24,590 nucleotides of DNA, from assembly GCA_000695325.1 (NCBI GenBank), contig AVPN01000109.1, positions 1,943 to 26,532 of the forward strand, given 5' to 3'. The DNA is from Pleurobrachia bachei (lineage: Eukaryota > Ctenophora > Tentaculata > Cydippida > Pleurobrachiidae). The notes beneath the pieces were generated by a model that searched no databases, was not told where the DNA came from, and saw only the letters and a list, made by a program, of their open reading frames with translations. Positions within the stretch are counted from its first letter, which is position 1, and each line of letters opens with the position of its first letter. Shown one piece after another: positions 1 to 12,200 of the stretch. The position numbers were made by a program, and so were the translations under genes.

Positions 1-69
<69 letters not shown>
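1..69. repeat. CT dinucleotide microsatellite
   Basis: About 34 uninterrupted CT units at the window edge. Confidence 0.97.
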
Positions 70-74
<5 letters not shown>

Positions 75-720
75 GTCTCCCCGCCCACGTTCATTTCTCT
101 GTTTGTCACTCCATAATATTTTGACATCAAAATATTGTGTGGCGGGTTATATTCCTTTTGCTTCTGAAACACGTTGTCATAGTGATACTACAGTCGGACC
201 CCGATTTAGTGACATCCTCGGGGGAAAGGGTTTTGGTCACTAAAAAGGGGTGGGCACTAAATCGGGGTGAAATAACGTTAATTTCCTATATCGGGGGAAA
301 TTTATTGTGTCACTAAATCGGGGTGCCACTAAATCGGGGGGCACTAAATCGGGGTCCGACTGTATTATCTTTGAATCAACATGGGCAATTCCATGAGAAT
401 CCTTAGTACATTCTATTACCCTACTCGTTTCATAAACATGCTTGGTAGCAGATTTTATCAGCCCATTATAAGTAATTCTACTCTTTGTTGGCGGTCTAAT
501 GAGGGCCTGTAAACCTTTGTAACCATGCGTCCAATCCACTGTATTTTAGGCCATCTGCTGCTTCTCTTTCCACACGCTATGATCGTATTGTCTATCTTCA
601 CTCCCCTCTATCTTTTATTTTCCAATAACTCTTCAATCCAAGTACTATCCCCCTTCAGTTCTTTTCTCTGACCCCCAGCTCGCCCCTCTAACTCTTCTCT
701 CTAAATTCCCCTTTCATCAG
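70..720. other. Region before the first modelled exon
   Basis: Holds the 172-bp MITE and a long pyrimidine-rich stretch (about 600-719) leading to the acceptor of exon a. No upstream exon or promoter could be supported. An open frame on the minus strand (240-539) is built largely from the MITE and is not considered a gene. Confidence 0.5.
191..362. mobile_element. 172-bp MITE, pogo/Tc1-mariner-like
   Basis: Perfect terminal inverted repeats of about 21 bases start CAGTCGGACCCCGATTTAGT at the left end and close with the complement at 362. The element is flanked on both sides by TA, the target-site duplication of the Tc1/mariner superfamily, and CAGT ends recall pogo/Tigger. Internal cactaaatcgggg motifs repeat. 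There is no coding capacity. Confidence 0.72.
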
Positions 721-3224
721 ATGGAGAATAGCGGCAACCTGCAGATAAAATCTCAGGAACTACAACAAATGTCCGAGGTGAGAACATGACTCAAGCACCT
801 CTCTCTTGTAGTATAGGTTGCATTCATATCAGTCATTTCAAAACTGGACCAGTTGACCCTCGTCCCTCCCCCTTAAGGCCCTTCCTATGTTTGACGGGTG
901 AATTACTCATAGTAGACAAGTTGAATAATCAGACGCGTAGCATGCCCCAACTAAGTTTACAAGTCATCATATTATGACCAATCCCCCTTTTCAGTACGTG
1001 AAAAAGCTCGAAACATCGGAGAAGGAGCTGCATGCAAAGTTAGAACAGTACCAGAAATCAACGGTAAATGGAGCCCCACAACGCTCTACCGGTTTCTTCT
1101 CATAAAAAGAGTTGGAGGGAGAGAGATGCAATTTGTGTGCTACTCCATCCCATACATCATAACATCACACCTAACGATCATCTCACGAAGGAGCTTCAAT
1201 ACACACACAGCTGTCATAATCCATGGACCACAAGTGAGGAGTGTGAAAAGTGAAGAGTGTGTGAGAAAGACAGACATGTGAGCTGCGTGTGTGTGAAGAG
1301 AGGTTTTTATTTGTGACAAAACATAATTATTTAACGTTTCCTCGCTCCTATATCGATCCCCTCCTCCAAGGGGGAGTGATTTGTGGAGAGGGAGAAAAGA
1401 GAGATCATATTGCGGGGTATTTGTTTTTAAAACAGTGTTAGAACCAGGTCCTGATTCCCGGTGGACGTACCTTCCACGAGTAGTGTAACGATAACGCGTG
1501 GCATGTCACGCGTGACGTCATTTAGTACACCGCATGACGTCATGATCAAACGATGCAAGACGTACGGGCCCACAACTTGACAATATATAGTTTTCTTGAT
1601 TATGATGTTTCATTAGGCGATATATTTCACAAAACTCTCTCGATATAATATTATTGAAATCATTGGTTTGTTTTTTTCCTTATTTTTAGTTATCTTTAAA
1701 AGGGGGCATTTTCTTTAGACTTATTCCTAGTATCATTATGCGTTTCCTACTACGACTTAACTTATAATCTGATCCAGGATCACGGCTCCTGGAAATGGAC
1801 AGAATATAAATAATATATTTGTTGCGTAAGATATGTGTGTGATGTGTGTAAAATTCTCACTGATTGATTATTTTCCGAATCTGTTAAACCCTAGCTGAGT
1901 GTGTTACCCTGTGTTACCATAAGGGAGTGAACGTGTGGTGTGGGATATTGTGTGTGTGTGCCTGGTGTACAGTGTGTTCTCACGTACGTTCCACAAGCTG
2001 ATTCACGCTGTTGCTGCTGAGAGAGGGGAGAGAGAGAGAGGGAGATGGGTGTAGGAGAGAGGGGGATTGAGAGGGCGGTTGCCATGTCAACTATAATTCT
2101 GTTGTCATGCAACATGTTGCCATGGTAATTCCGTTCACAGCTCTCCCCACTCTTTTCACATCCTTATCTCTCCCTCTCTCTCTCCCGAGAGAGAGTTAGA
2201 GAAGAGAGTGGAGAGAGAGAGATAGCTGTGAACTTGTTACCATGGCAACAATACCCTTCCTCAACTTCCTCCTCCTTCTCTCAACACCTCTCCCCCTTCT
2301 CCCCTCCTTAGCAACAAGAGTTGGAGGCGCTCAAGGAACGGAATAGAGAACTCGAACTGTATACCAAGGTACACACACTGCACACATGACGTCATTATGA
2401 CGTCATAAACACGTGACTTGCAAGAGATTTGCTGTGAAGGTGAAGCAGCTCTTGCAAGCTGTTGTGTCAGGTTGTCCCTAAACAACACGTTCACTCCCTT
2501 AAAATGGGGAGGTAATCTGATGGGCGAGGAATTATAATGGTGGGCATACCCCCTCGGTCCTCGGTCTGGTGGTGCCGAACCTCAGCGCCCTCGGGTCGGG
2601 GTGGCCCCTCAGACAAGACGTCTAGAGCGAGGTCATTACAACAATTTCATTGAAACGAATGTCTGTTATTTCAGAAAATGGCTGACATGCGACAGACGGA
2701 GAGGGTCTTACGAAGACACATAATTGAAATCGACAAAGCACGGGTTCGTATTTGAATTGGTTTGGTTGGGGTGTCCAAATTGAGTCCATTGTCTGGGTTT
2801 GTGGGAAAATGTGACAGTTCCTATCGGAACGATTGAGTGTGTCCATTTGGTTCTGTTTGTGACGAAATGGAACGGTCAATCCCCGCACCAATCCGATTCC
2901 GAATCCAAATTGATTGGAGTCGGAGTCGGGTCTCTTGGCATGGCGTGTGCCCGATGTGCGCGGCGGAGAATCCGCACGTGCAGAAAAATCAGGGTGCGCA
3001 TCTCGTGTCAGATGATCTGCATTGCGCGTCACAACAACGTCCCTGCCAAGCTGTGACAAGTGGGCCATTACACACTTGCATCTTTATCATGTCCTGGGCT
3101 GTGATTACATTGATTAGATGGTACCTGGGGAAATATATCATATTGTGTAATTCCTACTCTTCAGGCTTCAGAAGCCCGGCAGCACCACAGGGCAAGATTA
3201 CAGCTCGACGAGCTAACTAAAAAG
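721..3224 (+). CDS. RIMBP: Coiled-coil exons a-e, block A
   Basis: Five phase-0 exons: a 721-777 (19 codons, begins MENSGNLQ), b 995-1063 (23), c 2312-2368 (19), d 2675-2743 (23) and e 3165-3224 (20). Each is flanked by a pyrimidine-rich AG acceptor and a GT donor. The peptides are charged and heptad-like (for example KKLETSEKELHAKLEQY and QQELEALKERNRELEL), as expected of coiled coil. Exon a could supply the initiator ATG, but its strong acceptor context (tttcatcag) suggests an internal exon. Because every exon is a whole number of codons, any one can be skipped or duplicated without changing frame. Confidence 0.72.
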
Positions 3225-6200
3225 GTACGTTCGAATCCCAACATGATAGGTAGTTATAAAGGTGTCCTGTGTCAGGCGACTCAACTCATATAGAACCCAT
3301 CCAAGTTGTACCCCACTGAGGGTTTTAATGGACCTGAATATAATAGGGTACTTAAAATCCATTAATGGATAGCACTAACGCGTTCATTGTGACATCCCTA
3401 GTTCTCTCTCTCTCTCTCGGTCCACTACACGCACCACTCCCACATGGGGCCGTAAGGTCCCATGTTACGACTTAACTTATAATCTGATCCAGGATCACGG
3501 CTCCTGGAAATGGACAGAATATAAATAATATATTTGTTGCGTAAGATATATGTGTGATGTGTGTAAAATTCTCACTGATTGATTATTTTCCGAATCTGTT
3601 AAACCCTAGCTGAGTTTGTTACAATGTGTTATAACACAAGGGAGTGAACGTAAACGTGTGTGGGATATTGTGTGTGTGCCTGGTATATTCTCACGTACGT
3701 TCCACAAGCTGATTCACGCTGTTGCTGCTGAGAGAGGGGAGAGGGAGATATGGGTGTAGGAGAGAGGGGAATTGAGAGGGCGGTTGCCATGTCAACTATA
3801 TTCCTGTTGTCATGCAACATGTTGCCATGGTAATTCCGTTCACAGCTCTCCCCACTCTCTTCACATCCTTATCTCTCCCTCTCTCTCTCCCGAGAGAGAG
3901 AGTTTGAGAAGAGAGTGGAGAGAGAGAGATAGCTGTGAACTATAGTTACCATGGCAACAAAACCCTTCCTCAACTTCCTCCTCCTCTCAACACCTCTCCC
4001 CCTTCTCCCCTCCTTAGCAACAAGAGTTGGAGGCACTCAAGGAACGGAACAGAGAACTCGAACTGTATACCAAGGTACACACATACATGACGGCATTATG
4101 ACGTCATAAACAAGTGACTTGCAAGAGCTGTGAATATGAAGGTGAAGCAGCTCTTGGAAGTCGAATTGTGTCAGGTTGTCCCTCGTTTCCGAGTAACAAC
4201 TAGAACAACCTAAACGATTTTAGTAAACACGTTCACTCCCTTAAAAAATGGGGAGGTAATCGGATTGGCGACGAATTAAATGGTGGTCATACCCCTCGGT
4301 CTGGCGGTGCCGACCCTCATGTCGGGATTGCCGCTCAGACAAGACGTCTAGAAGTAGAGCGGGGTTATTTCATTTAATTGAGTGTCTGTTGTTTCAGAAA
4401 ATGGCTGACATGCGACAGACGGAGAGGGTCTTACGAAGACACATAATTGAAATCGACAAAGCACGGGTTCGTATTTATGAATTGAATTAGTTTGGTTGGG
4501 TTGTCCAGGTTGAGGTAGCTTTCCAGACCAACTTACAAAAAGAACTCGGGTATATTTAGTTGATCTGGGTTGGTGGGAAAATCTTAGTGCCTATCGGAAG
4601 GATTGGGTGCGTTCATTTGTTTCCGTTTGTGACAAAATGGAACGGTCAGCCCCGGCACTGGTCCGATTCGGCTGCGATTGATTGGATTCGGAGTATCCCG
4701 GGGATGTGTCTGATGTGCGCGGCGGAGAATCCGCACGTGCAGAAAATCAGGGTGCGCATCTCATGTCAGGTGATCTGTATCGCGCGTCACAACAACGTTC
4801 CTGTCAAGCTGTGACAAGTGGGCCAATTATACACACTCGAATCTAGTCATGGGCCATGATTACATTGAGGGGATTTCCATATTGTGTAATTCCTACTCTT
4901 CAGGCTTCAGAAGCCCGGCAGCACCACAGGGCAAGATTACAGCTCGACGAGCTAACTAAAAAGGTACGTTCGAAATTCGACTAAACTTTTTCGTGCAAAG
5001 ATTTGATAGAACGCACCAAAGTTGTACCCCACTGAGGGTTTTAATGGACCTGAATACAATAGGGTACTTAAAATCCATTAATGGATAGCACTAACGCGTT
5101 CATTGTGACATCCCTAGTTCTCTCTCTCTCTCTCGGTCCACTACACGCACCACTCCCACATGGGGCCGTAAGGTCCCATGTAAGAGTAGGGTTAAATCCC
5201 CCGAGCCCGGATCCTGTTGGATCTGAGGGCCCGGAGGGCCTGCGGAGTAAAGGTAGGTAGAACAATGTACATAGGGGTAAGTTGAACAATGTACATATAG
5301 GATAAAGTATGGGAAAAATAAATCAAGGGGAAGTAAAGCTCATGGTGACGGAGCATAAGACCTCCTAAACTATCTGGAAAGGAGCTCAGCAATCTGCAAC
5401 GGAGCCTAAGAAGAATCTCCTTATCAGGAACAGAAGAACCACACCGTCTGAATCTAGGGGAGCCTAGGGGCAAGCAGGAACGGGTAAAACGGATAAGTAG
5501 GGATAAAAAACTAAAACAGGGGAAGACAGCTCAGGAGGGAGCTGGTTACATGTCGAGAACTTTCCGGAGTGTGTTCATCGAGTTGAAGAGGACTGACTTT
5601 TGGAGCTGTGAGGGGTATAATTGCGGACCCCGATTTAGTGACATCCTCGGGGGAAAGGGTTTTGGTCACTAAAAAGGGGTGGGCACTAAATCGGGGTGAA
5701 ATAACGTTAATTTCCTATATCGGGGGAAATTTATTGTGTCACTAAATCGGGGTGCCACTAAATCGGGGGGCACTAAATCGGGGTCCGACTGTATTATCTT
5801 TGAATCAACATGGGCAATTCCATGAGAATCCTTAGTACATTCTATTACCCTACTCGTTTCATAAACATGCTTGGTAGCAGATTTTATCAGCCCATTATAA
5901 GTAATTCTACTCTTTGTTGGCGGTCTAATGAGGGCCTGTAAACCTTTGTAACCATGCGTCCAATCCACTGTATTTTAGGCCATCTGCTGCTTCTCTTTCC
6001 ACACGCTATGATCGTATTGTCTATCTTCACTCCCCTCTATCTTTTATTTTCCAATAACTCTTCAATCCAAGTACTATCCCCCTTCAGTTCTTTTCTCTGA
6101 CCCCCAGCTCGCCCCTCTAACTCTTCTCTCTAAATTCCCCTTTCATCAGATGGAGAATAGCGGCAACCTGCAGATAAAATCTCAGGAACTACAACAAATG

Positions 6201-9200
6201 TCCGAGGTGAGAACATGACTCAAGCACCTCTCTCTTGTAGTATAGGTTGCATTCATATCAGTCATTTCAAAACTGGACCAGTTGACCCTCGTCCCTCCCC
6301 CTTAAGGCCCTTCCTATGTTTGACGGGTGAATTACTCATAGTAGACAAGTTGAATAATCAGACGCGTAGCATGCCCCAACTAAGTTTACAAGTCATCATA
6401 TTATGACCAATCCCCCTTTTCAGTACGTGAAAAAGCTCGAAACATCGGAGAAGGAGCTGCATGCAAAGTTAGAACAGTACCAGAAATCAACGGTAAATGG
6501 AGCCCCACAACGCTCTACCGGTTTCTTCTCATAAAAAGAGTTGGAGGGAGAGAGATGCAATTTGTGTGCTACTCCATCCCATACATCATAACATCACACC
6601 TAACGATCATCTCACGAAGGAGCTTCAATACACACACAGCTGTCATAATCCATGGACCACAAGTGAGGAGTGTGAAAAGTGAAGAGTGTGTGAGAAAGAC
6701 AGACATGTGAGCTGCGTGTGTGTGAAGAGAGGTTTTTATTTGTGACAAAACATAATTATTTAACGTTTCCTCGCTCCTATATCGATCCCCTCCTCCAAGG
6801 GGGAGTGATTTGTGGAGAGGGAGAAAAGAGAGATCATATTGCGGGGTATTTGTTTTTAAAACAGTGTTAGAACCAGGTCCTGATTCCCGGTGGACGTACC
6901 TTCCACGAGTAGTGTAACGATAACGCGTGGCATGTCACGCGTGACGTCATTTAGTACACCGCATGACGTCATGATCAAACGATGCAAGACGTACGGGCCC
7001 ACAACTTGACAATATATAGTTTTCTTGATTATGATGTTTCATTAGGCGATATATTTCACAAAACTCTCTCGATATAATATTATTGAAATCATTGGTTTGT
7101 TTTTTTCCTTATTTTTAGTTATCTTTAAAAGGGGGCATTTTCTTTAGACTTATTCCTAGTATCATTATGCGTTTCCTACTACGACTTAACTTATAATCTG
7201 ATCCAGGATCACGGCTCCTGGAAATGGACAGAATATAAATAATATATTTGTTGCGTAAGATATGTGTGTGATGTGTGTAAAATTCTCACTGATTGATTAT
7301 TTTCCGAATCTGTTAAACCCTAGCTGAGTGTGTTACCCTGTGTTACCATAAGGGAGTGAACGTGTGGTGTGGGATATTGTGTGTGTGTGCCTGGTGTACA
7401 GTGTGTTCTCACGTACGTTCCACAAGCTGATTCACGCTGTTGCTGCTGAGAGAGGGGAGAGAGAGAGAGGGAGATGGGTGTAGGAGAGAGGGGGATTGAG
7501 AGGGCGGTTGCCATGTCAACTATAATTCTGTTGTCATGCAACATGTTGCCATGGTAATTCCGTTCACAGCTCTCCCCACTCTTTTCACATCCTTATCTCT
7601 CCCTCTCTCTCTCCCGAGAGAGAGTTAGAGAAGAGAGTGGAGAGAGAGAGATAGCTGTGAACTTGTTACCATGGCAACAATACCCTTCCTCAACTTCCTC
7701 CTCCTTCTCTCAACACCTCTCCCCCTTCTCCCCTCCTTAGCAACAAGAGTTGGAGGCGCTCAAGGAACGGAATAGAGAACTCGAACTGTATACCAAGGTA
7801 CACACACTGCACACATGACGTCATTATGACGTCATAAACACGTGACTTGCAAGAGATTTGCTGTGAAGGTGAAGCAGCTCTTGCAAGCTGTTGTGTCAGG
7901 TTGTCCCTAAACAACACGTTCACTCCCTTAAAATGGGGAGGTAATCTGATGGGCGAGGAATTATAATGGTGGGCATACCCCCTCGGTCCTCGGTCTGGTG
8001 GTGCCGAACCTCAGCGCCCTCGGGTCGGGGTGGCCCCTCAGACAAGACGTCTAGAGCGAGGTCATTACAACAATTTCATTGAAACGAATGTCTGTTATTT
8101 CAGAAAATGGCTGACATGCGACAGACGGAGAGGGTCTTACGAAGACACATAATTGAAATCGACAAAGCACGGGTTCGTATTTGAATTGGTTTGGTTGGGG
8201 TGTCCAAATTGAGTCCATTGTCTGGGTTTGTGGGAAAATGTGACAGTTCCTATCGGAACGATTGAGTGTGTCCATTTGGTTCTGTTTGTGACGAAATGGA
8301 ACGGTCAATCCCCGCACCAATCCGATTCCGAATCCAAATTGATTGGAGTCGGAGTCGGGTCTCTTGGCATGGCGTGTGCCCGATGTGCGCGGCGGAGAAT
8401 CCGCACGTGCAGAAAAATCAGGGTGCGCATCTCGTGTCAGATGATCTGCATTGCGCGTCACAACAACGTCCCTGCCAAGCTGTGACAAGTGGGCCATTAC
8501 ACACTTGCATCTTTATCATGTCCTGGGCTGTGATTACATTGATTAGATGGTACCTGGGGAAATATATCATATTGTGTAATTCCTACTCTTCAGGCTTCAG
8601 AAGCCCGGCAGCACCACAGGGCAAGATTACAGCTCGACGAGCTAACTAAAAAGGTACGTTCGAATCCCAACATGATAGGTAGTTATAAAGGTGTCCTGTG
8701 TCAGGCGACTCAACTCATATAGAACCCATCCAAGTTGTACCCCACTGAGGGTTTTAATGGACCTGAATATAATAGGGTACTTAAAATCCATTAATGGATA
8801 GCACTAACGCGTTCATTGTGAGGGGGGGGTGTGTGGTCGAATCGACCTCCAGCTCCCTTCAATGTGTTTCTATTAGGATAAGTTAACTATTAGGATAAGG
8901 GTTAACTCTGTCTCTGTTTCAGTCGAGTTTGGCGTCAGTGCAAAGTGTTGAGTTGGTGGATGGGGCATTTGCTGAGATCCATAGTAATTTATCCATCAAA
9001 GTATCGGAACAGGGGGAAGAACTCACTGGCCTCATCAAGAACCTAAAACACCTCATCAACTCGGTATGTATGCAGTTTCACTATAAACTATGTGTTGCGA
9101 ATTATAATGGTTATTTGTTGTAGTAACAGAATCCTTGACTTTTACACATATACCACTAAAATCTTGAACACCTTTTTCCTTACCCCCATCCCCTCTAGAA

Positions 9201-12200
9201 CCTTCGAAAGTGTGGGGGAGAAGAGGTGCCTGCGGAGTATACTGTACTACTACAGAACGTTGAGACGCTAGGGTTTATTGTTAAGGAGAGCATGGGTATG
9301 GAGCAGTTGCTGGGGACATTGCAGACCATCTACAGTCGGGATCTACAGCAACTTAGTAACGAGAAGAAGGGAGTGGAGTCTGAGGTATGTCGAGGATGGA
9401 GAGACATCACACCAGTGTCACATCACACCAGTGTCACACTCTTTTGTGATATTTATGTGACCCACACACACTGGCAGTGTGTGTGGGTCACATTTAAATA
9501 TCACAAAATTGTTGAGTAAACTATGTTGCGAAGTGCATTGATTATTGAACTGTGACATGTTCCAAAACACGTGATTATTATTTTAGGTGGCCGATCTGAA
9601 GGCCTCTATAGTTGAGTTGAAGCTGACAGAGGTGGATAACGAGTTTAGCACCTATCCCGCTGCACTAAGTTTAGAGTTGAGACAGCTGAATAATAAACTC
9701 GCTATGGCGGAGGAACAAAACAGGTATTAGCCCTCACTCAGGTCAAAACAGGTAATGTAGGTACCTTCCGGCCAGTCTCCTTCACTCAGGAACATAGTCC
9801 GTGGTCCCATGGGTCACCCACACACTCACTCACTCACTTCATGGTCAATCATGAACTTCTAACAAGGGCTCCAAACACCACCAATCACACTCTCACTCAC
9901 TGATCCAGCCTCACTGATCAACCTCCCAAGACACGGCAAACGATGTATTTTAAAATTGGGTTAAATATAATTAGAAATCAAACAACAATCAAATGGCACT
10001 CGCTACACGTCTAATCCTCCTCTGGGAACCTCCCCGGTTTGCATCGAACAACTCAGCAGCAGTGACACCCAGAGCCTTGGCGACGACGTTCCGTGCAGAA
10101 CCACTGGCCTTCCTTATCCGTCCGGGGGAGAGAGCAGCATTGCGGGATTCAGCGGTGTAACGTCGCCTCGTTCTAACGGGTCCACACGAGGGAGAAGGTA
10201 GGGATCCACATGATGGTTGGGATGGTATGGGACCACCGGAGGGTTGGGATGGTGGTGGGGTGGAATCTTCTGTGGTGGAGAGCAGGGAGAGACACTCCTC
10301 AAGGCCGGAGTAGGAGGGGAACAGGAAGGAGCGGATGTTGGTTGGTGTCAGGTTACAGGGAGTAGTGGCAGCAATACCGTCCAGTAGGTCCAGATCGGGA
10401 AGGGGTGGCAGGTCCTCTGGAGTGGATGGTAGGTACGGAGGGATGTGATCCTCAGATGGGGCAGATAGATCAGAGATATCCAGGTCAGAAACCTCCAAAC
10501 TGCTCGCCACAGAGGGTAGGGAGAGGTCCATGATGGAGGTATCCTGGTTGGTAACCATGGTGATGGTATCCATGGTGAAGGGTGTGACGTCACCAGTAGG
10601 AGTTAGTGATGGTGCAGGTCCTAGTGAGTGTGGCCCGGGAATCAGGGGGAAGGAGGAGATGCTGAAATGGATCCTGGAGGGCTGGAGCTGGGAAGTTTTC
10701 TTGGTGAACTGCTTCATGATGTTGTTGTTGGAATAGGAAGTTGAAAACAATTGGGGATGTCTCTCCTGACAGAATACTGAGTATTTGTATCTAGTCGAGG
10801 GGGCCACATAACCAAGCACACGTAACAGGCTCTCGTAACAAGGCCTTGTGATTACTCTCTAGTAACTGATTAGGAGGTGATAATCGGGCACCGATTACAT
10901 ATCTGATTATCATCCCGATATTATGTTCTCAGATATCGGCGATATCTGAGATGATGGTTGAGACCATACCGGGTCACCTATCACAACCCACGAGGCTATC
11001 TGAACCCTAACAACCCTACAGCTACCCAGAAGTAGTACCCACCCAAAGCTATCTGTCATCTGAGCCCCTACTCAACAATGCTGGAAAAATATTGGGGCCT
11101 TCTTATCACATACACCCAAACACAAACCGAATCTTATCATTATCTCTGCGCTGGCAAGGAGGACCCATAGTAATATCATCCCCTGACCCACAACCCAGTT
11201 TTTTTGAAAACCTTTGTTCCCCTAATTATCCAGGAAACATCCTCTTCCCAATTTCAACTCAGGAGCCTAAAAAACCCACCTCCATGCAGGTCCCTAAAAC
11301 CCTACCTCCCAGGTCCCTAAAACCCACCTCCCCCAGTACAGGTCCCTAAAACATCTCTCCCTGCTCCCAGGTCCCTATAAAACCCACCTCCCAGGTCCCT
11401 AAAACCTACCTCGCAGGTCCCTAAAACCTACATCTCTCCCCAGGTCCCTGAAACAAGAATTCAAGGACGTAGGGGAGCAGCTGCAGCTAAAAAGAGACCA
11501 GATTGTGTTAATGGAAACACGGCTGAATGATGCAGAACACAAACTAGCCGTCCAGAGCACCAGATCTGCTGAGATACGGAGTGCCAGTGACCTGGAGAAT
11601 GCTGATGCCCGTCACAAATCTGTTAAACAGGTTGGTACAGGGGGTTGGGAAACATGTTATACTTTTGCCTCCATCTCCATTTCGGAAACATCTCCCAGCA
11701 TCTTCTCAATTTAATTAGTTAATAGGACTCACTCGCACTGTACATATATTACCTGTCCCGTGCTTCTGCACCTAGCTATAGCGTGGGTGGCACGTCACAG
11801 ATCGGAGTGAGATGGAGAATATGATAGATTTGTATCTTGAGTAGATGTGATGGTTCTGCGGCATACACGATCGCTGTAACACATCCACCACCCCTATCCC
11901 TTTCTCTCTGTTTGTTCCTTGCTCCTCATTTCCACTTCCCATGTTGGCTCTATTCCTGTTCTCCTCCCTATCTTTCTTTTTGGTACTCCGCTACTTTCGC
12001 ACCATCCAATCCCACAGCAGAGTGAGTCTTCACATTGTCAGAGAATTTAATTGGCCTGATCATATTCTCATCTTTTTTGACAGAGTCTGCACATCTCTTG
12101 TCCAATATTGCCTAACTTTTGTTGAACTATATCGCTATTGATTTACACACACACACTCCTTTCAGAAGCTGCAACGAGAAGTGGAGATGCTAGAAAACTC

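Larger units (their letters stand above)
195..3392 (+). repeat. Long direct repeat, block A
   Basis: 3198 bases repeated at 5624-8821 with a constant offset of 5429. I saw no mismatch in the stretches compared. It includes most of a small inverted-repeat element, exons a-e and their introns. Confidence 0.93.
5624..8821 (+). repeat. Long direct repeat, block A'
   Basis: Second copy of 195-3392. Homology begins inside the left terminal repeat of the 172-bp inverted-repeat element and stops at gttcattgtga, after which the sequence is unrelated (a G run). Confidence 0.93.

Noticed and set aside
240-539. 99-codon minus-strand ORF (also at 5669-5968)
   Set aside because: Largely translated from the inverted-repeat MITE; repeated FSDTI/PDLVP-type peptides reflect the repeats.
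2622-3068. 148-codon minus-strand ORF over exon d (also at 8051-8497)
   Set aside because: It overlaps a coding exon antisense, is not kept open in the diverged middle cassette, and resembles no family.
5192-5473. 93-codon minus-strand ORF as the end of a reverse transcriptase
   Set aside because: No catalytic motif or recognisable tail; too little to name an element.
9724-9751. Alternative donor at 9752 extending the exon
   Set aside because: The extension reads a stop two codons in, so it would end the protein.
11837-12141. Overlapping + strand ORFs with hydrophobic segments that look like a signal or membrane helix
   Set aside because: CT-rich intronic sequence gives Leu/Ser/Phe runs by composition; no acceptor and donor pair keeps frame with the neighbouring exons.
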